From: Solirubrobacterales bacterium
Lineage (GTDB): Bacteria > Actinomycetota > Thermoleophilia > Solirubrobacterales > 70-9
Assembly: GCA_009691195.1 (NCBI GenBank)
Contig: SHVA01000003.1
Coordinates: forward strand, 1-64,000
Length of the DNA: 64,000 nt
Direction: 5' to 3'
Positions 8,272 to 15,830 of this stretch are shown here, piece by piece; the stretch's first letter is position 1; each line of letters begins with the position of its first letter. The notes beneath the pieces are model-generated. The model was not told where the DNA came from and ran no database searches. It saw only the letters and a list, made by a program, of their open reading frames with translations. The position numbers were made by a program, and so were the translations under genes.

Positions 8272-9110
8272 GCCCCGTGATCCTGATCGCGGCCGCCGCC
8301 GGGGGGCTTCTTGCTGTCGGCGTCCGTGAGGCGGTCGCCACGACCCCGGCGCTGGCCGCCTGGCTGCGGGGCGCGGTCGAGCCGCTGGCGCGGGCGGGGC
8401 GGGAGGGTTACTCCCCGGATGCCGGTGAGCGCCGCAGGCTGGCCGTGGTCGGCACCGGAGCGATCCTCGGCGCGGCGATCCTGCTCGCGGGGCCCGGGCC
8501 ACTCGCACTCGCGGCCGCGGCGGGGCCCCCGGCGGCCGCCTGGGCGCTGGGGCGCAGGCGCGAGCGTTACCGCCGCGCGGTCGAGCGCGGGATGCCCGAG
8601 GTGGCGGTGGCCGTCGCCGACGGGATCTCATCGGGCCGGTCGGCGCGCGGGGCGCTGGGGACGGCTGCCGAGTCGCTGCGCGGTCCCCCCGGGGCCGAGA
8701 TGGCGCGCCTCGCCGCCGAGCTGGAGCTGGGTGTCTCGACCGCTGCAGCGCTGGCGCAGATGCAGGCTCGGCTCGACTCGGAGCGAGTTGACGCCTTCGC
8801 CGCGGCGCTGATCGGCCAGGCGATCACCGGCGGGGACGTGGCGACGCTGCTGCGCCGCTTCGCCGACGGGGTGGGCGAGCGGGACCGGGCCGACGATGAC
8901 GCCAGGGCGGCGACGGCGCAGGCCCGCTTCACCGGGATGCTCGTGGTCGCGCTGCCGGGGGGCGCCGCGCTGTTCGCGGAGCTGCTCGAGCCGGGCTTCA
9001 TCGGCAGGGTCCTCGGCGACGGGGCGGGCGTGGTCATGGTGGGGCTGGCCGGCTGCCTCCAGCTCGCTGGCTTCGCGCTGATCAGCAGGCTCGGGAGGCC
9101 ACGCGAGTGA
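8268..9110 (+). CDS. tadB: Tad pilus inner-membrane platform protein TadB
   Basis: A 280-residue protein with N-terminal hydrophobic helices, a central cytosolic T2SS_F-like domain (GISSGRSARGALGTAAESLRGP; LGVSTAAALAQM) and two C-terminal membrane helices (TGMLVVALPGGAALFAELL; VVMVGLAGCLQLAGFALI). This is the layout of TadB. TTG at 8268 overlaps the cpaF stop; GTG at 8277 is an alternative start. With TadC it forms the platform that couples CpaF to the growing Flp pilus. No pilin (flp), TadZ or prepilin peptidase gene is in the window. Confidence 0.88.
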   Translation: MSPVILIAAAAGGLLAVGVREAVATTPALAAWLRGAVEPLARAGREGYSPDAGERRRLAVVGTGAILGAAILLAGPGPLALAAAAGPPAAAWALGRRRERYRRAVERGMPEVAVAVADGISSGRSARGALGTAAESLRGPPGAEMARLAAELELGVSTAAALAQMQARLDSERVDAFAAALIGQAITGGDVATLLRRFADGVGERDRADDDARAATAQARFTGMLVVALPGGAALFAELLEPGFIGRVLGDGAGVVMVGLAGCLQLAGFALISRLGRPRE

Positions 9111-9952
9111 GCGGGCTCGCGGCTCTGATCGCCGCCGCCGCGCTGCTCTCGGCGGCGGCCATCCGGGAGGCCCTTGCCGACCGGGAGCGCGGCGATGGGT
9201 CCTCCGGGGACAAGGCGCCGGCGCCGGGGTTGGCGCGGGTGGTCCGGGTTGAGGCGCTCGAGCGCCTCGTCGCCCGCCTCGGGCTCGAGGCCAGGCTCGC
9301 CCGGGCCGGGCTCGCGGGGCAGCTCAGCGTGTCCTCGTTGCTCGTGGCCAAGCTGGGAGGAGCCGCCCTCGGCTCCCTGGTCGGTCTGGTCGCCGCCCCC
9401 ACGGCGCCCGCGAGGCTCTCCCTGCTCGTGGCGCTGGGCATGCCGGTGGGCGGCTTCCTGATCCCCGACGCCTGGCTCGAGCGGGCGGCTCGCCGGCGCC
9501 TGGGCCGCCTGCGCGCCGGCCTCCCCGATGCGCTCGACCGCTTCGCCGTGGGTGCCGCGGCTGGGCGCAGCCCCGCGGAGGGGTTCGCGGAGATCGGGCG
9601 CGCCGACGGCCCCCTCGGCCGCGAGCTGGCGGTCGCCCGCGCGGAGCTTGACTGCGGCGTGGCGCACCGCCAGGCGCTCGCGGGCCTTCGCCGCCGGGCG
9701 CCGATCGCCGAGATCGCCGCGATGTGCGCGGCGATGGAACGCTCCCGCCGGCATGGCTCGCCCCTCGCGAGCCAGCTCGCCGCCCAGGCGAGCGGGATGA
9801 GGAGGGAGCAGCGCCGCCGGATCGAGGAGGGCGCCGCCAAGGCGGCGCCGAAGATCCAGCTCGCCGTGGCGCTGCTGCTCGTCCCCTCGGTGCTGTTGAT
9901 GATCGCCGCTGCCCTGCTGGCGAACGTCGGCCGCTTCCTGTCCGGGCTCTGA
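9107..9952 (+). CDS. tadC: Tad pilus inner-membrane platform protein TadC
   Basis: A 281-residue T2SS_F family protein, the second platform subunit. Membrane segments lie at the N-terminus (LAALIAAAALLSAAAI), near residues 85-125 and at the C-terminus (IQLAVALLLVPSVLLMIAAALL). The cytosolic domain contains LPDALDRFAVGAAAGRSPAEGFAEI and the paired MRREQRRRIEEGAAKAAPKI typical of TadC. GTG at 9107 overlaps the tadB stop by four bases. It is the last gene of the pilus block; a 307-base gap separates it from mraZ. Confidence 0.88.
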   Translation: MSGLAALIAAAALLSAAAIREALADRERGDGSSGDKAPAPGLARVVRVEALERLVARLGLEARLARAGLAGQLSVSSLLVAKLGGAALGSLVGLVAAPTAPARLSLLVALGMPVGGFLIPDAWLERAARRRLGRLRAGLPDALDRFAVGAAAGRSPAEGFAEIGRADGPLGRELAVARAELDCGVAHRQALAGLRRRAPIAEIAAMCAAMERSRRHGSPLASQLAAQASGMRREQRRRIEEGAAKAAPKIQLAVALLLVPSVLLMIAAALLANVGRFLSGL

Positions 9953-10140
9953 GCCCGGGCCCCGGTGGGGGGCCGGCCCACTCGCTGCAAGCCGGGTTGC
10001 AGAAATCGCTCCCCGGCTGACCCCTCAACGGCCTGCGTGGGAGGCCCGGATTCGGCTCAGCAATGGGCTTTCTCGCCCTCCGGGGCCCCGGCTTACCAGT
10101 TCCGTCCGACGGACCGAGTGTTATCCGCGGTGTTGCTAAG

Positions 10141-10165
10141 TGGGGCGTGGTGGGCTACCGTGGCG
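10141..10165 (+). promoter_or_regulatory. Candidate MraZ operator (TGGGN repeats)
   Basis: TGGGG at 10141, TGGGC at 10151 and a degenerate TGGCG at 10161 have an exact 10-nt period (5-nt repeats separated by 5 nt). E. coli MraZ autoregulates through TGGGN repeats separated by 5 nt. The array lies about 95 nt upstream of mraZ, the expected place for autorepression of the dcw cluster. Confidence 0.6.
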
Positions 10166-10179
10166 CCAAGTTGGTCAAA

Positions 10180-10222
10180 GGGCCGGGGTGGTGAGGCTCC
10201 TCCCACTTCACCTCCCCGGCCC
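10180..10222 (+). promoter_or_regulatory. 15-bp GC-rich hairpin in the mraZ 5' leader
   Basis: GGGCCGGGGTGGTGA (10180-10194) pairs with TCACCTCCCCGGCCC (10208-10222) with a single T-T mismatch, enclosing a 13-nt loop. No T-run follows, so it is not a canonical terminator. It would form in the untranslated leader between the MraZ boxes and the Shine-Dalgarno and could act as a pause, attenuator or stabilising element. Confidence 0.5.
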
Positions 10223-10259
10223 CTCCTAACACTGATCAGCTTGGAGAGGACGCAACAGC

Positions 10260-10700
10260 TTGGCTTCATTTCACGGTCATTTCGAGCATTCGCTGGACGC
10301 CAAGGACCGGCTGACGGTTCCGGCGAAGTTTCGCGCCGCCCTGGCTGACGGAGTCGTTCTCGCCAAGGGGCTGGAGCCCTCCGTCTGGGTGTTCACGCCC
10401 GAGGGCTACGACAAGTTCACCCAGGACTTCCTCACCGCGCACAGCCCGCTGGGCAAGCGCGGCCGAATGCTTCGCCGCCACTTCCACGGCTACTCCTTCG
10501 ACGACAAGCTCGACTCCGCGGGGCGGGTGCACGTCCCCAAGAGCCTGGTCGAGCACGCCGAGCTGAAGGGACCGTGTGCCGTGGTCGGCATGCAGGACTG
10601 GTTCGAGATCTGGAACGAGGACAAGTGGACCGCTTACGAGAAGGACGAGATGGAGCCCTCGATCGAAGACGCGGCCGAGGCTCTGGCCGAAGGAGGCTGA
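10260..10700 (+). CDS. mraZ: Transcriptional regulator MraZ
   Basis: A 146-residue two-domain SpoVT/AbrB-like protein. The N-terminal motif HFEHSLDAKDRLTVPAKFR and the second-domain copy HGYSFDDKLDSAGRVHVPKSL carry the duplicated DxxGR-type cores. MraZ binds repeats upstream of its own gene and tunes dcw transcription. The start is TTG at 10260, chosen because MxxFxGxFEHSLD is the family N-terminus and GGAGAGGA lies 9 nt upstream; no ATG or GTG fits. It heads the division and wall cluster, with rsmH 1 nt downstream. Confidence 0.95.
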   Translation: MASFHGHFEHSLDAKDRLTVPAKFRAALADGVVLAKGLEPSVWVFTPEGYDKFTQDFLTAHSPLGKRGRMLRRHFHGYSFDDKLDSAGRVHVPKSLVEHAELKGPCAVVGMQDWFEIWNEDKWTAYEKDEMEPSIEDAAEALAEGG

Positions 10701-10701
10701 G

Positions 10702-11697
10702 ATGGCGCTGACCGCACGACAGGCGACCGCTGGGGCGGCCACCCTTACTTACATGCCCACTGAGCACGAGCCCGTACTCGCCGAGGAGCTGGTGGACGTC
10801 CTCGACCCGAAGCCGGGGGAGACCTTTGTGGACGCCACCTTCGGCGGCGGCGGCCACGCGCGCCTGGTCGGCGAGCGGCTCGGCCCTGAGGGCGAGCTGA
10901 TTGCGATCGACCGCGACCCCGTGGCCGAGGAGCGCTGGCGCGAGTTCGCCGCGACGGCTCCCTGCCGTACCCGCTTCGTGCGCTCCGAGTTCTCGGCCGC
11001 GCTCGCGGGCCTGGTTGGGGAGGGGATCCGCCCCGACGGCGTCTACCTCGACCTCGGCATGTCTTCGCTCCAGCTAGATGCCTGGCAGCGGGGCTTCTCC
11101 TACTCCTACGACGCGCCCCTCGACATGCGGATGGACCCCGATCAGCGGCTCAGCGCCGCCGACGTCGTCAACGAGTGGACCCAGGACAGACTCGCCAACG
11201 TGCTTCGCGAGTACGGCGAGGAGCGCCGCGCCGGATCGATCTCGCGCGAGATCGTCAAGCGGCGGCCGCTGAGCACCACGGGCGAGCTTGCCGCGGCGGT
11301 CAAGGCCGGGATCCCGCCCGCCGACCGCTTCGGGCGCGGCCACCCGGCCAAGCGCTCCTTCCAGGCGATCAGGATCGCCGTCAACGGCGAGATCGAGGCG
11401 CTCGATCGCGCCCTGCCCCTGGCCTGGAGCCTGATCGCCGTCGGCGGGCGGATGGGGGCGATCTCCTTCCACTCACTCGAGGACCGGCCGGTGAAGCAGT
11501 TCCTGCGGGCACGCGCCCGGGGCTGCGTCTGCCCACCCGAGATTCCCGTCTGCGTCTGCGGCCGCGAGCCCGAGGCCGAGCTGCTCACCCGCCGGGCGAT
11601 CGCCGCCGGCCCTGAGGAGGTCGAGCGCAACCCACGCGCCTCCGCCGCCCACTTCCGCGCAGCGGTCAGGCTTCGCGACGAGGAGGAGGCCGACTGA
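10702..11697 (+). CDS. rsmH: 16S rRNA m4C1402 methyltransferase RsmH (MraW)
   Basis: A 331-residue SAM-dependent methyltransferase. Motifs: HEPVLAEEL at the start of the domain, SAM-binding DATFGGGGHA, acidic IDRDP, YLDLGMSSLQLD, LDMRMDP and the C-terminal SFHSLEDRPVKQF. It N4-methylates C1402 of 16S rRNA. The ATG at 10702 has AAGGAGG 5 nt upstream; a second ATG at 10753 would start right at the conserved domain and is the alternative. It follows mraZ as in most dcw clusters and overlaps the next start (TGATG). Confidence 0.95.
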   Translation: MALTARQATAGAATLTYMPTEHEPVLAEELVDVLDPKPGETFVDATFGGGGHARLVGERLGPEGELIAIDRDPVAEERWREFAATAPCRTRFVRSEFSAALAGLVGEGIRPDGVYLDLGMSSLQLDAWQRGFSYSYDAPLDMRMDPDQRLSAADVVNEWTQDRLANVLREYGEERRAGSISREIVKRRPLSTTGELAAAVKAGIPPADRFGRGHPAKRSFQAIRIAVNGEIEALDRALPLAWSLIAVGGRMGAISFHSLEDRPVKQFLRARARGCVCPPEIPVCVCGREPEAELLTRRAIAAGPEEVERNPRASAAHFRAAVRLRDEEEAD

Positions 11698-12422
11698 TGG
11701 CCGCAGCCGCCCGCGCCGTCGCCGTGCCAGTACGCCGCCCGGCGCCACGACGGGCCAAGCCCCGCCGCCGCCCCGCAGCACGGCCACGGCCCGCTTCCCG
11801 CTCGCGGTCCATGGCTCGCGCCAATGGCCAGAGGGCCGGTGTGCTGCAGCCAGCCGCCGCCGGAGCCGCGCTGCTGCCGCACGCGGCGGCTCGCACCGCC
11901 GGGGCAGTTCGCGACATCTCCGAGTCCGGGCTGATCCATCGGCTGACGAGGGGTCGGATCTGGATCGGCGTCCTCTGCGCGCTGCTCGCGGGCATCGTCG
12001 GCCTCAACGTGCTCAGCCTCGGCCTCAACGCCAGCGCCGGCAGGACCTCGGAGGCGATCTCCGAGCTGGTGCAGAAGAACTCCGCCCTGCGCGGCGAGCT
12101 GGCCGAGAAGCTTTCGGCGAGCCGGGTCGAGGCCCAGGCGTCGCTGCTGGGGCTGATCGCCCCCGCCGCCGGCGACATCACCGAGCTGCACGTCGGCAAG
12201 GGAGACGCCGGACGCGCCGACAACCTGCTCGCCGACGGCACCTCCTCCTACTCGCCGAGCGCCTACTCCGCCCCCGGCTACGCGGCTCCCGTCTCCTCGA
12301 CGCCGGTATCGAGCACCCCCGTCGCGACGACGCCCACCACCTCGACTCCGACAGCCACGGCGCCCACCACCTCGACTCCGGCGACCTCCGGCGGTGCAGG
12401 CGGAGGCGGGATCTCGCCCTGA
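11697..12422 (+). CDS. ftsL: FtsL-like divisome protein
   Basis: A 241-residue bitopic protein in the ftsL position between rsmH and ftsI. It has an Arg/Pro/Ala-rich cytosolic N-terminus of about 90 residues and one membrane helix (about residues 95-117, IWIGVLCALLAGIVGLNVLSL). A short coiled-coil follows (EAISELVQKNSALRGELAEKL). The C-terminal tail is Ser/Thr/Pro-rich, with many STP repeats, and ends in a Gly-rich stretch. FtsL-family sequences diverge strongly, so the call rests on topology, coiled coil and location. Its role would be to bridge FtsQ and the FtsW/FtsI synthase. It overlaps rsmH by one base. Confidence 0.75.
   Translation: MAAAARAVAVPVRRPAPRRAKPRRRPAARPRPASRSRSMARANGQRAGVLQPAAAGAALLPHAAARTAGAVRDISESGLIHRLTRGRIWIGVLCALLAGIVGLNVLSLGLNASAGRTSEAISELVQKNSALRGELAEKLSASRVEAQASLLGLIAPAAGDITELHVGKGDAGRADNLLADGTSSYSPSAYSAPGYAAPVSSTPVSSTPVATTPTTSTPTATAPTTSTPATSGGAGGGGISP
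12331..12380 (+). repeat. Direct repeat in the FtsL tail
   Basis: The 20-mer CGCCCACCACCTCGACTCCG occurs at 12331-12350 and again at 12361-12380, a 30-bp period within the Thr/Pro/Ser-rich coding tail. It encodes PTTSTP twice and could vary in copy number between strains. Confidence 0.7.
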
Positions 12423-12441
12423 GAGGTCGAAGAAAACACCT

Positions 12442-14097
12442 GTGCGCCTGATCGATCGACGCCTGGGGCTTCTCCTCTTCGTATTCCTGCTGCTGTTCTC
12501 CGTCGTCTTCGCGCGCGCGGCTTGGCTCCAGGGCGTGCGCGGCGGCAGCCTGCGCGCCGATGCCCACAGCCAACAGACCGAGACCGTGACCGTCCCCGGG
12601 CAGCGGGGCCGCGTTCTCGATCGCACGGGCAAGGTGCTGGCGGTCTCCGAGGACGCGGCCAGCATCATCGCCACGCCCTACCAGGTGAAGCACCCCGGCA
12701 AGGTGGCCGAGCGGCTGGCGCCGCTTCTGGATCTGCCGGCCTCGGACCTCAACGACCTGCTCGACGACCCCGACTCCGGCTTCGCCTACCTGGCGCACAA
12801 GCTGGACGTGCGCACCGCCGACCGGATCGAGCAGATGGGGATCGTCGGCATCTCGACCCTCCCCGACAGCCGCCGGATCTACCCGCAGGGTGAGCTCGCG
12901 GCTCCGGTGATCGGCGCCGTCGGCACCGACAATCAAGCCCTGACCGGGCTCGAGAAGTCAGAGAACGACACCCTCGGCGGGAGTGACGGCGAGGAGGAGA
13001 TCGTCCGCGACGCCCTCGGGGCGCCGCTTCGCACCGAGACCCAGACCCAGTCCGCCCAGGGCCAGGACATCCGGCTCACGATCGACTCCGCGATCCAGGA
13101 CAAGACCGAGGAGGCCCTCTCGGCCGCAGGCGAGGCCTACGCGGCCAAGGGAGCCACCGCGGTTGTGATGGACCCCAACAGCGGCGACGTTCTGGCACTG
13201 GCCAACTGGCCGAGCTTCGATCCCTCCGAGCTCTCGAACGCGACCAGCGAGGAGCTCGGCAACCGGGCCACGGGCTACACCTATGAGCCCGGCTCGACCT
13301 TCAAGGCCTTCACCGTCGCCGCGGCGCTCGAGGACAAGAAGGTGACCCCGAGCACGAGCTTCGACCTCCCCTCGACGATCAAGGTGGCCGACCGCGTGAT
13401 CGAGGAGTCGCACGCGCGGCCCCCGGTGACCCTGACCACCGCCGAGATCCTCGCCCAGTCCTCGAACGTCGGCGCCGTCACGATCGGGCTCGAGGAGGGC
13501 TCCGAGCGCTTCGACCACTGGATCCGCGAGTTCGGCTTCGGCGAGCCGACGGGAATCCGCTACCCCGCCGAGGAGCAGGGGATCGTGCCCGCCATCGATG
13601 ACTACTCGGGCTCGACGATGGGGAACCTGCCGATCGGCCAGGGCCTCTCGGTGACGCCGATCCAGATGGCCGCCGCCTACTCGGCGATCGCCAACGGCGG
13701 CACCCTGCGGACGCCTCGTCTGGTCTCCCAGGTCGATGGTGAGCGGATCGAGCGCGACGATGGCCACCGGATTCTCCACCGGAGCACCGCGACCGGCCTG
13801 CAGGCGATGCTCGAGGGGGTGCTCGAGCCGGGCGGCACCGCCTCCGAGGTCAGCGTGCCCGGCTACACGCTCGCGGGCAAAACCGGCACGGCCCAGATAG
13901 CCGAGAACGGCACCTACTCGGACACCGGCTACGTCGCCAACTTCGTCGGCTTTGCCCCCGCCGAGGACCCGAAGCTGCTGGTCGCCGTGATCGTCGACGA
14001 GCCGCAGTATGCGCACACGGGCGGCGAGGTCGCCGCCCCGGTCTTCGGCCAGATCGCCTCCTTCACGCTGCCCTACCTCGGCATCTCGCCGGAGTAG
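12442..14097 (+). CDS. ftsI: Septal peptidoglycan transpeptidase FtsI (PBP class B)
   Basis: A class B penicillin-binding protein of about 551 residues. One N-terminal membrane helix (LGLLLFVFLLLFSVVFARAAWL) is followed by the dimerisation-domain opening RGRVLDRTGKVLAVSEDA. The transpeptidase domain shows SxxK in EPGSTFKAF (Ser near 285), SxN in AQSSNVGAV and KTG in AGKTGTAQ (near 480). It crosslinks septal peptidoglycan together with FtsW. GTG at 12442 is preferred because it just precedes the membrane helix; an upstream in-frame GTG at 12394 would overlap ftsL. Confidence 0.95.
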   Translation: MRLIDRRLGLLLFVFLLLFSVVFARAAWLQGVRGGSLRADAHSQQTETVTVPGQRGRVLDRTGKVLAVSEDAASIIATPYQVKHPGKVAERLAPLLDLPASDLNDLLDDPDSGFAYLAHKLDVRTADRIEQMGIVGISTLPDSRRIYPQGELAAPVIGAVGTDNQALTGLEKSENDTLGGSDGEEEIVRDALGAPLRTETQTQSAQGQDIRLTIDSAIQDKTEEALSAAGEAYAAKGATAVVMDPNSGDVLALANWPSFDPSELSNATSEELGNRATGYTYEPGSTFKAFTVAAALEDKKVTPSTSFDLPSTIKVADRVIEESHARPPVTLTTAEILAQSSNVGAVTIGLEEGSERFDHWIREFGFGEPTGIRYPAEEQGIVPAIDDYSGSTMGNLPIGQGLSVTPIQMAAAYSAIANGGTLRTPRLVSQVDGERIERDDGHRILHRSTATGLQAMLEGVLEPGGTASEVSVPGYTLAGKTGTAQIAENGTYSDTGYVANFVGFAPAEDPKLLVAVIVDEPQYAHTGGEVAAPVFGQIASFTLPYLGISPE

Positions 14098-14099
14098 GC

Positions 14100-14280
14100 A
14101 CGAGGGCTTCAGGCCCGGGTCGCCGCTGGTCGGGCAGCGTCTCGAGCCCGGCGGCGGCGAGGGCTTCGTCCTCCCCGTAGAAACTGGCGGTAGCGCAGCA
14201 GCTTGAGATCGCGCAGCGTGATCACCGCGTAGATGCGCGCGCTGACCGAGGCGCCGCTGAGCGCCGGGCGGTTTGTCTTC
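14100..14280 (-). pseudogene. Relic of a SnoaL/NTF2-like protein C-terminus
   Basis: In the ftsI-murE gap the minus strand reads VSARIYAVITLRDLKLLRYRQF and, after a frame change near 14180, FYGEDEALAAAGLE. Together these match the usual last strand and helix of SnoaL-like NTF2 folds (VYTLRDGKIxRYRxFYDRDEALEAAGL). No start codon or N-terminal half is present. It looks like the decayed end of an inserted or displaced gene inside the dcw cluster. Confidence 0.6.
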
Positions 14281-14292
14281 AGGTGCCGCGCC

Positions 14293-14298
14293 TAGAAT
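14293..14298 (+). promoter_or_regulatory. -10 hexamer TAGAAT for murE
   Basis: TAGAAT ends 8 nt before the murE ATG at 14307, with a possible TTGTCT -35 at 14273-14278 (14-nt spacing, short). This would give a leaderless murE transcript starting inside the dcw cluster after the ftsI-murE gap. Confidence 0.5.
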
Positions 14299-14306
14299 CG
14301 CCCGCG

Positions 14307-15830
14307 ATGCAGCTGCGCGACCTCCTGTCGACCGCGGACGTCGAGTTCGACCTGCGGAGGGATGGTGCGGTCGAGGTGAGCGAACTCGCCTACGACAGCC
14401 GCGCCGTCTCGCCCGGGACGCTCTTCTTCTGCTTTCCCGGGCTGACCAGCGACGGGCACGACCACGCCGCCGACGCCTTGGCCTCGGGAGCCGTGGGGCT
14501 CGTCTGCGAGCGGGAGCTCGACCTGGACCTGCCGCAGGCGGTCGTCGGCGACGCCAGGGCGGCGATGGCGCCCGTCGCGGCCGCCTTCTTCGGCGACCCG
14601 ACCATGGAGCTGACGGTCGCCGGGATAACCGGGACCAACGGCAAGACGACCACCGCCTTCCTGATCCGCGAGGTGCTCGAGGCAGCGGGCATCCAGTGCG
14701 GCCTGCTGGGCACGGTCAAGAGGATCGTCGGCGGCGCCGAGCAGGAGGTCGAGCGCACCACCCCCGAGGCGATCGACCTCCAGCGGGGCTTCCGGGAGAT
14801 GCTCGACGCCGGCGACGATGCCTGCGCGATGGAGGTCTCCTCCCATGCGCTGGTACTGAAGCGGGCCGACGCGATCCATTTCGACGTCAAGGTCTTCACC
14901 AACCTGACCCAGGACCACCTCGACTTCCACACCGACATGGAGGAATACTTCTCCGCCAAGCGGCTGCTGTTCATGGCCGAGGGGGGCGCGCCGGTGATCG
15001 AGGTCGAGGGGCAGGGAGTGGTCAACATCGACGACGAGTACGGCCGCCGGCTCGCCGGCGAGCTGCGGACGGGCGGGGCCGGCGAGCTGGTCGATGAGGC
15101 CTGCATCACCTTCTCCGCGGCGGGGGCCGAGGCCGACCTCAGCGCCCGCGACGTCCGCTACGACGCGACCGGCTCGCGCTTTCGCTGCACCAGCCCGGTC
15201 GGCGAGCTCGACGTCGAGATGCCGCTTCCAGGCGCCTTCAACGTTGAGAACGCACTCGCGGCTCTCGCCACTGCTCACGCATTGGGGCTGGATCTGCGCG
15301 AGGCCGCCGCGGCGCTGCGGACCGCCGAGCAGGTCCCGGGACGCTTCGAGCCGATCGACGAGGGACAGCCCTACGGCGTCCTCGTCGACTACGCGCATAC
15401 GCCCGACTCGCTCGAGAACGTGCTTCGCGCAGCGCGCCGGCTGACCGAGGGTCGCCTGATCTCGGTGTTCGGCGCGGGCGGGGACCGCGACCGCGACAAG
15501 CGCCCGAAGATGGGGCGCTTCGGCGGCGAGCTTTCCGACCTCGCGGTCGTCACCTCCGATAACCCGCGCTCGGAGGACCCCGGCGCGATTATCGAGGAGG
15601 TCGTCGCGGGGACCGCGGATTGCCCGCCCGGGCGCGTCGTCGTCGAGAGCGACCGCCGTGCGGCGATCGCGCTGGCGCTGTCGGAGGCCGGGGACGGTGA
15701 CCTGATCGTGATCGCCGGCAAGGGTCACGAGCAGGGGCAGGAGTTCGAGGGCGGGCGGAAGATCCCCTTCGACGACCGCGAGGTCGCCCGCGAGGAGCTT
15801 CGCCGGCTCGCGGCCGGAACCAGCTCATGA
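14307..15830 (+). CDS. murE: UDP-MurNAc-tripeptide synthetase MurE (meso-DAP type)
   Basis: A 507-residue Mur ligase. The N-terminal UDP-binding domain has the AYDSRAVSPG motif; the ATP loop is ITGTNGKTTT. The central domain has EVSSHAL and LTQDHLDFH, and the C-terminal domain has DYAHTPDSL and GAGGDRDRDKRPKMG. The specificity motif DNPR (in TSDNPRSEDPG) is the one associated with meso-diaminopimelate addition, so the wall is predicted to contain mDAP. It acts in the cytosol. ATG at 14307 is preferred to an in-frame upstream start at 14283. It overlaps murF by four bases. Confidence 0.96.
   Translation: MQLRDLLSTADVEFDLRRDGAVEVSELAYDSRAVSPGTLFFCFPGLTSDGHDHAADALASGAVGLVCERELDLDLPQAVVGDARAAMAPVAAAFFGDPTMELTVAGITGTNGKTTTAFLIREVLEAAGIQCGLLGTVKRIVGGAEQEVERTTPEAIDLQRGFREMLDAGDDACAMEVSSHALVLKRADAIHFDVKVFTNLTQDHLDFHTDMEEYFSAKRLLFMAEGGAPVIEVEGQGVVNIDDEYGRRLAGELRTGGAGELVDEACITFSAAGAEADLSARDVRYDATGSRFRCTSPVGELDVEMPLPGAFNVENALAALATAHALGLDLREAAAALRTAEQVPGRFEPIDEGQPYGVLVDYAHTPDSLENVLRAARRLTEGRLISVFGAGGDRDRDKRPKMGRFGGELSDLAVVTSDNPRSEDPGAIIEEVVAGTADCPPGRVVVESDRRAAIALALSEAGDGDLIVIAGKGHEQGQEFEGGRKIPFDDREVAREELRRLAAGTSS

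Larger units (their letters stand above)
9953..10259. other. Intergenic leader region of the dcw cluster
   Basis: A 307-base gap between tadC and mraZ with no gene. GC-rich inverted repeats follow the tadC stop (GGGCTC/GAGCCC across it). An 8-base complement pair AAGCCGGG (9989-9996) / CCCGGCTT (10087-10094) is present. MraZ-box-like repeats lie at 10141-10165 and a 15-bp hairpin at 10180-10222. A Shine-Dalgarno GGAGAGGA lies at 10243-10250. A -35/-10 pair could not be assigned with confidence. Confidence 0.5.

Noticed and set aside
9983-10110. Possible RNase P or other structured RNA (CCCGGCTTAC-like 3' end) upstream of mraZ
   Set aside because: The conserved ACAGAA and other RNase P core elements are missing and the space after tadC is too short.
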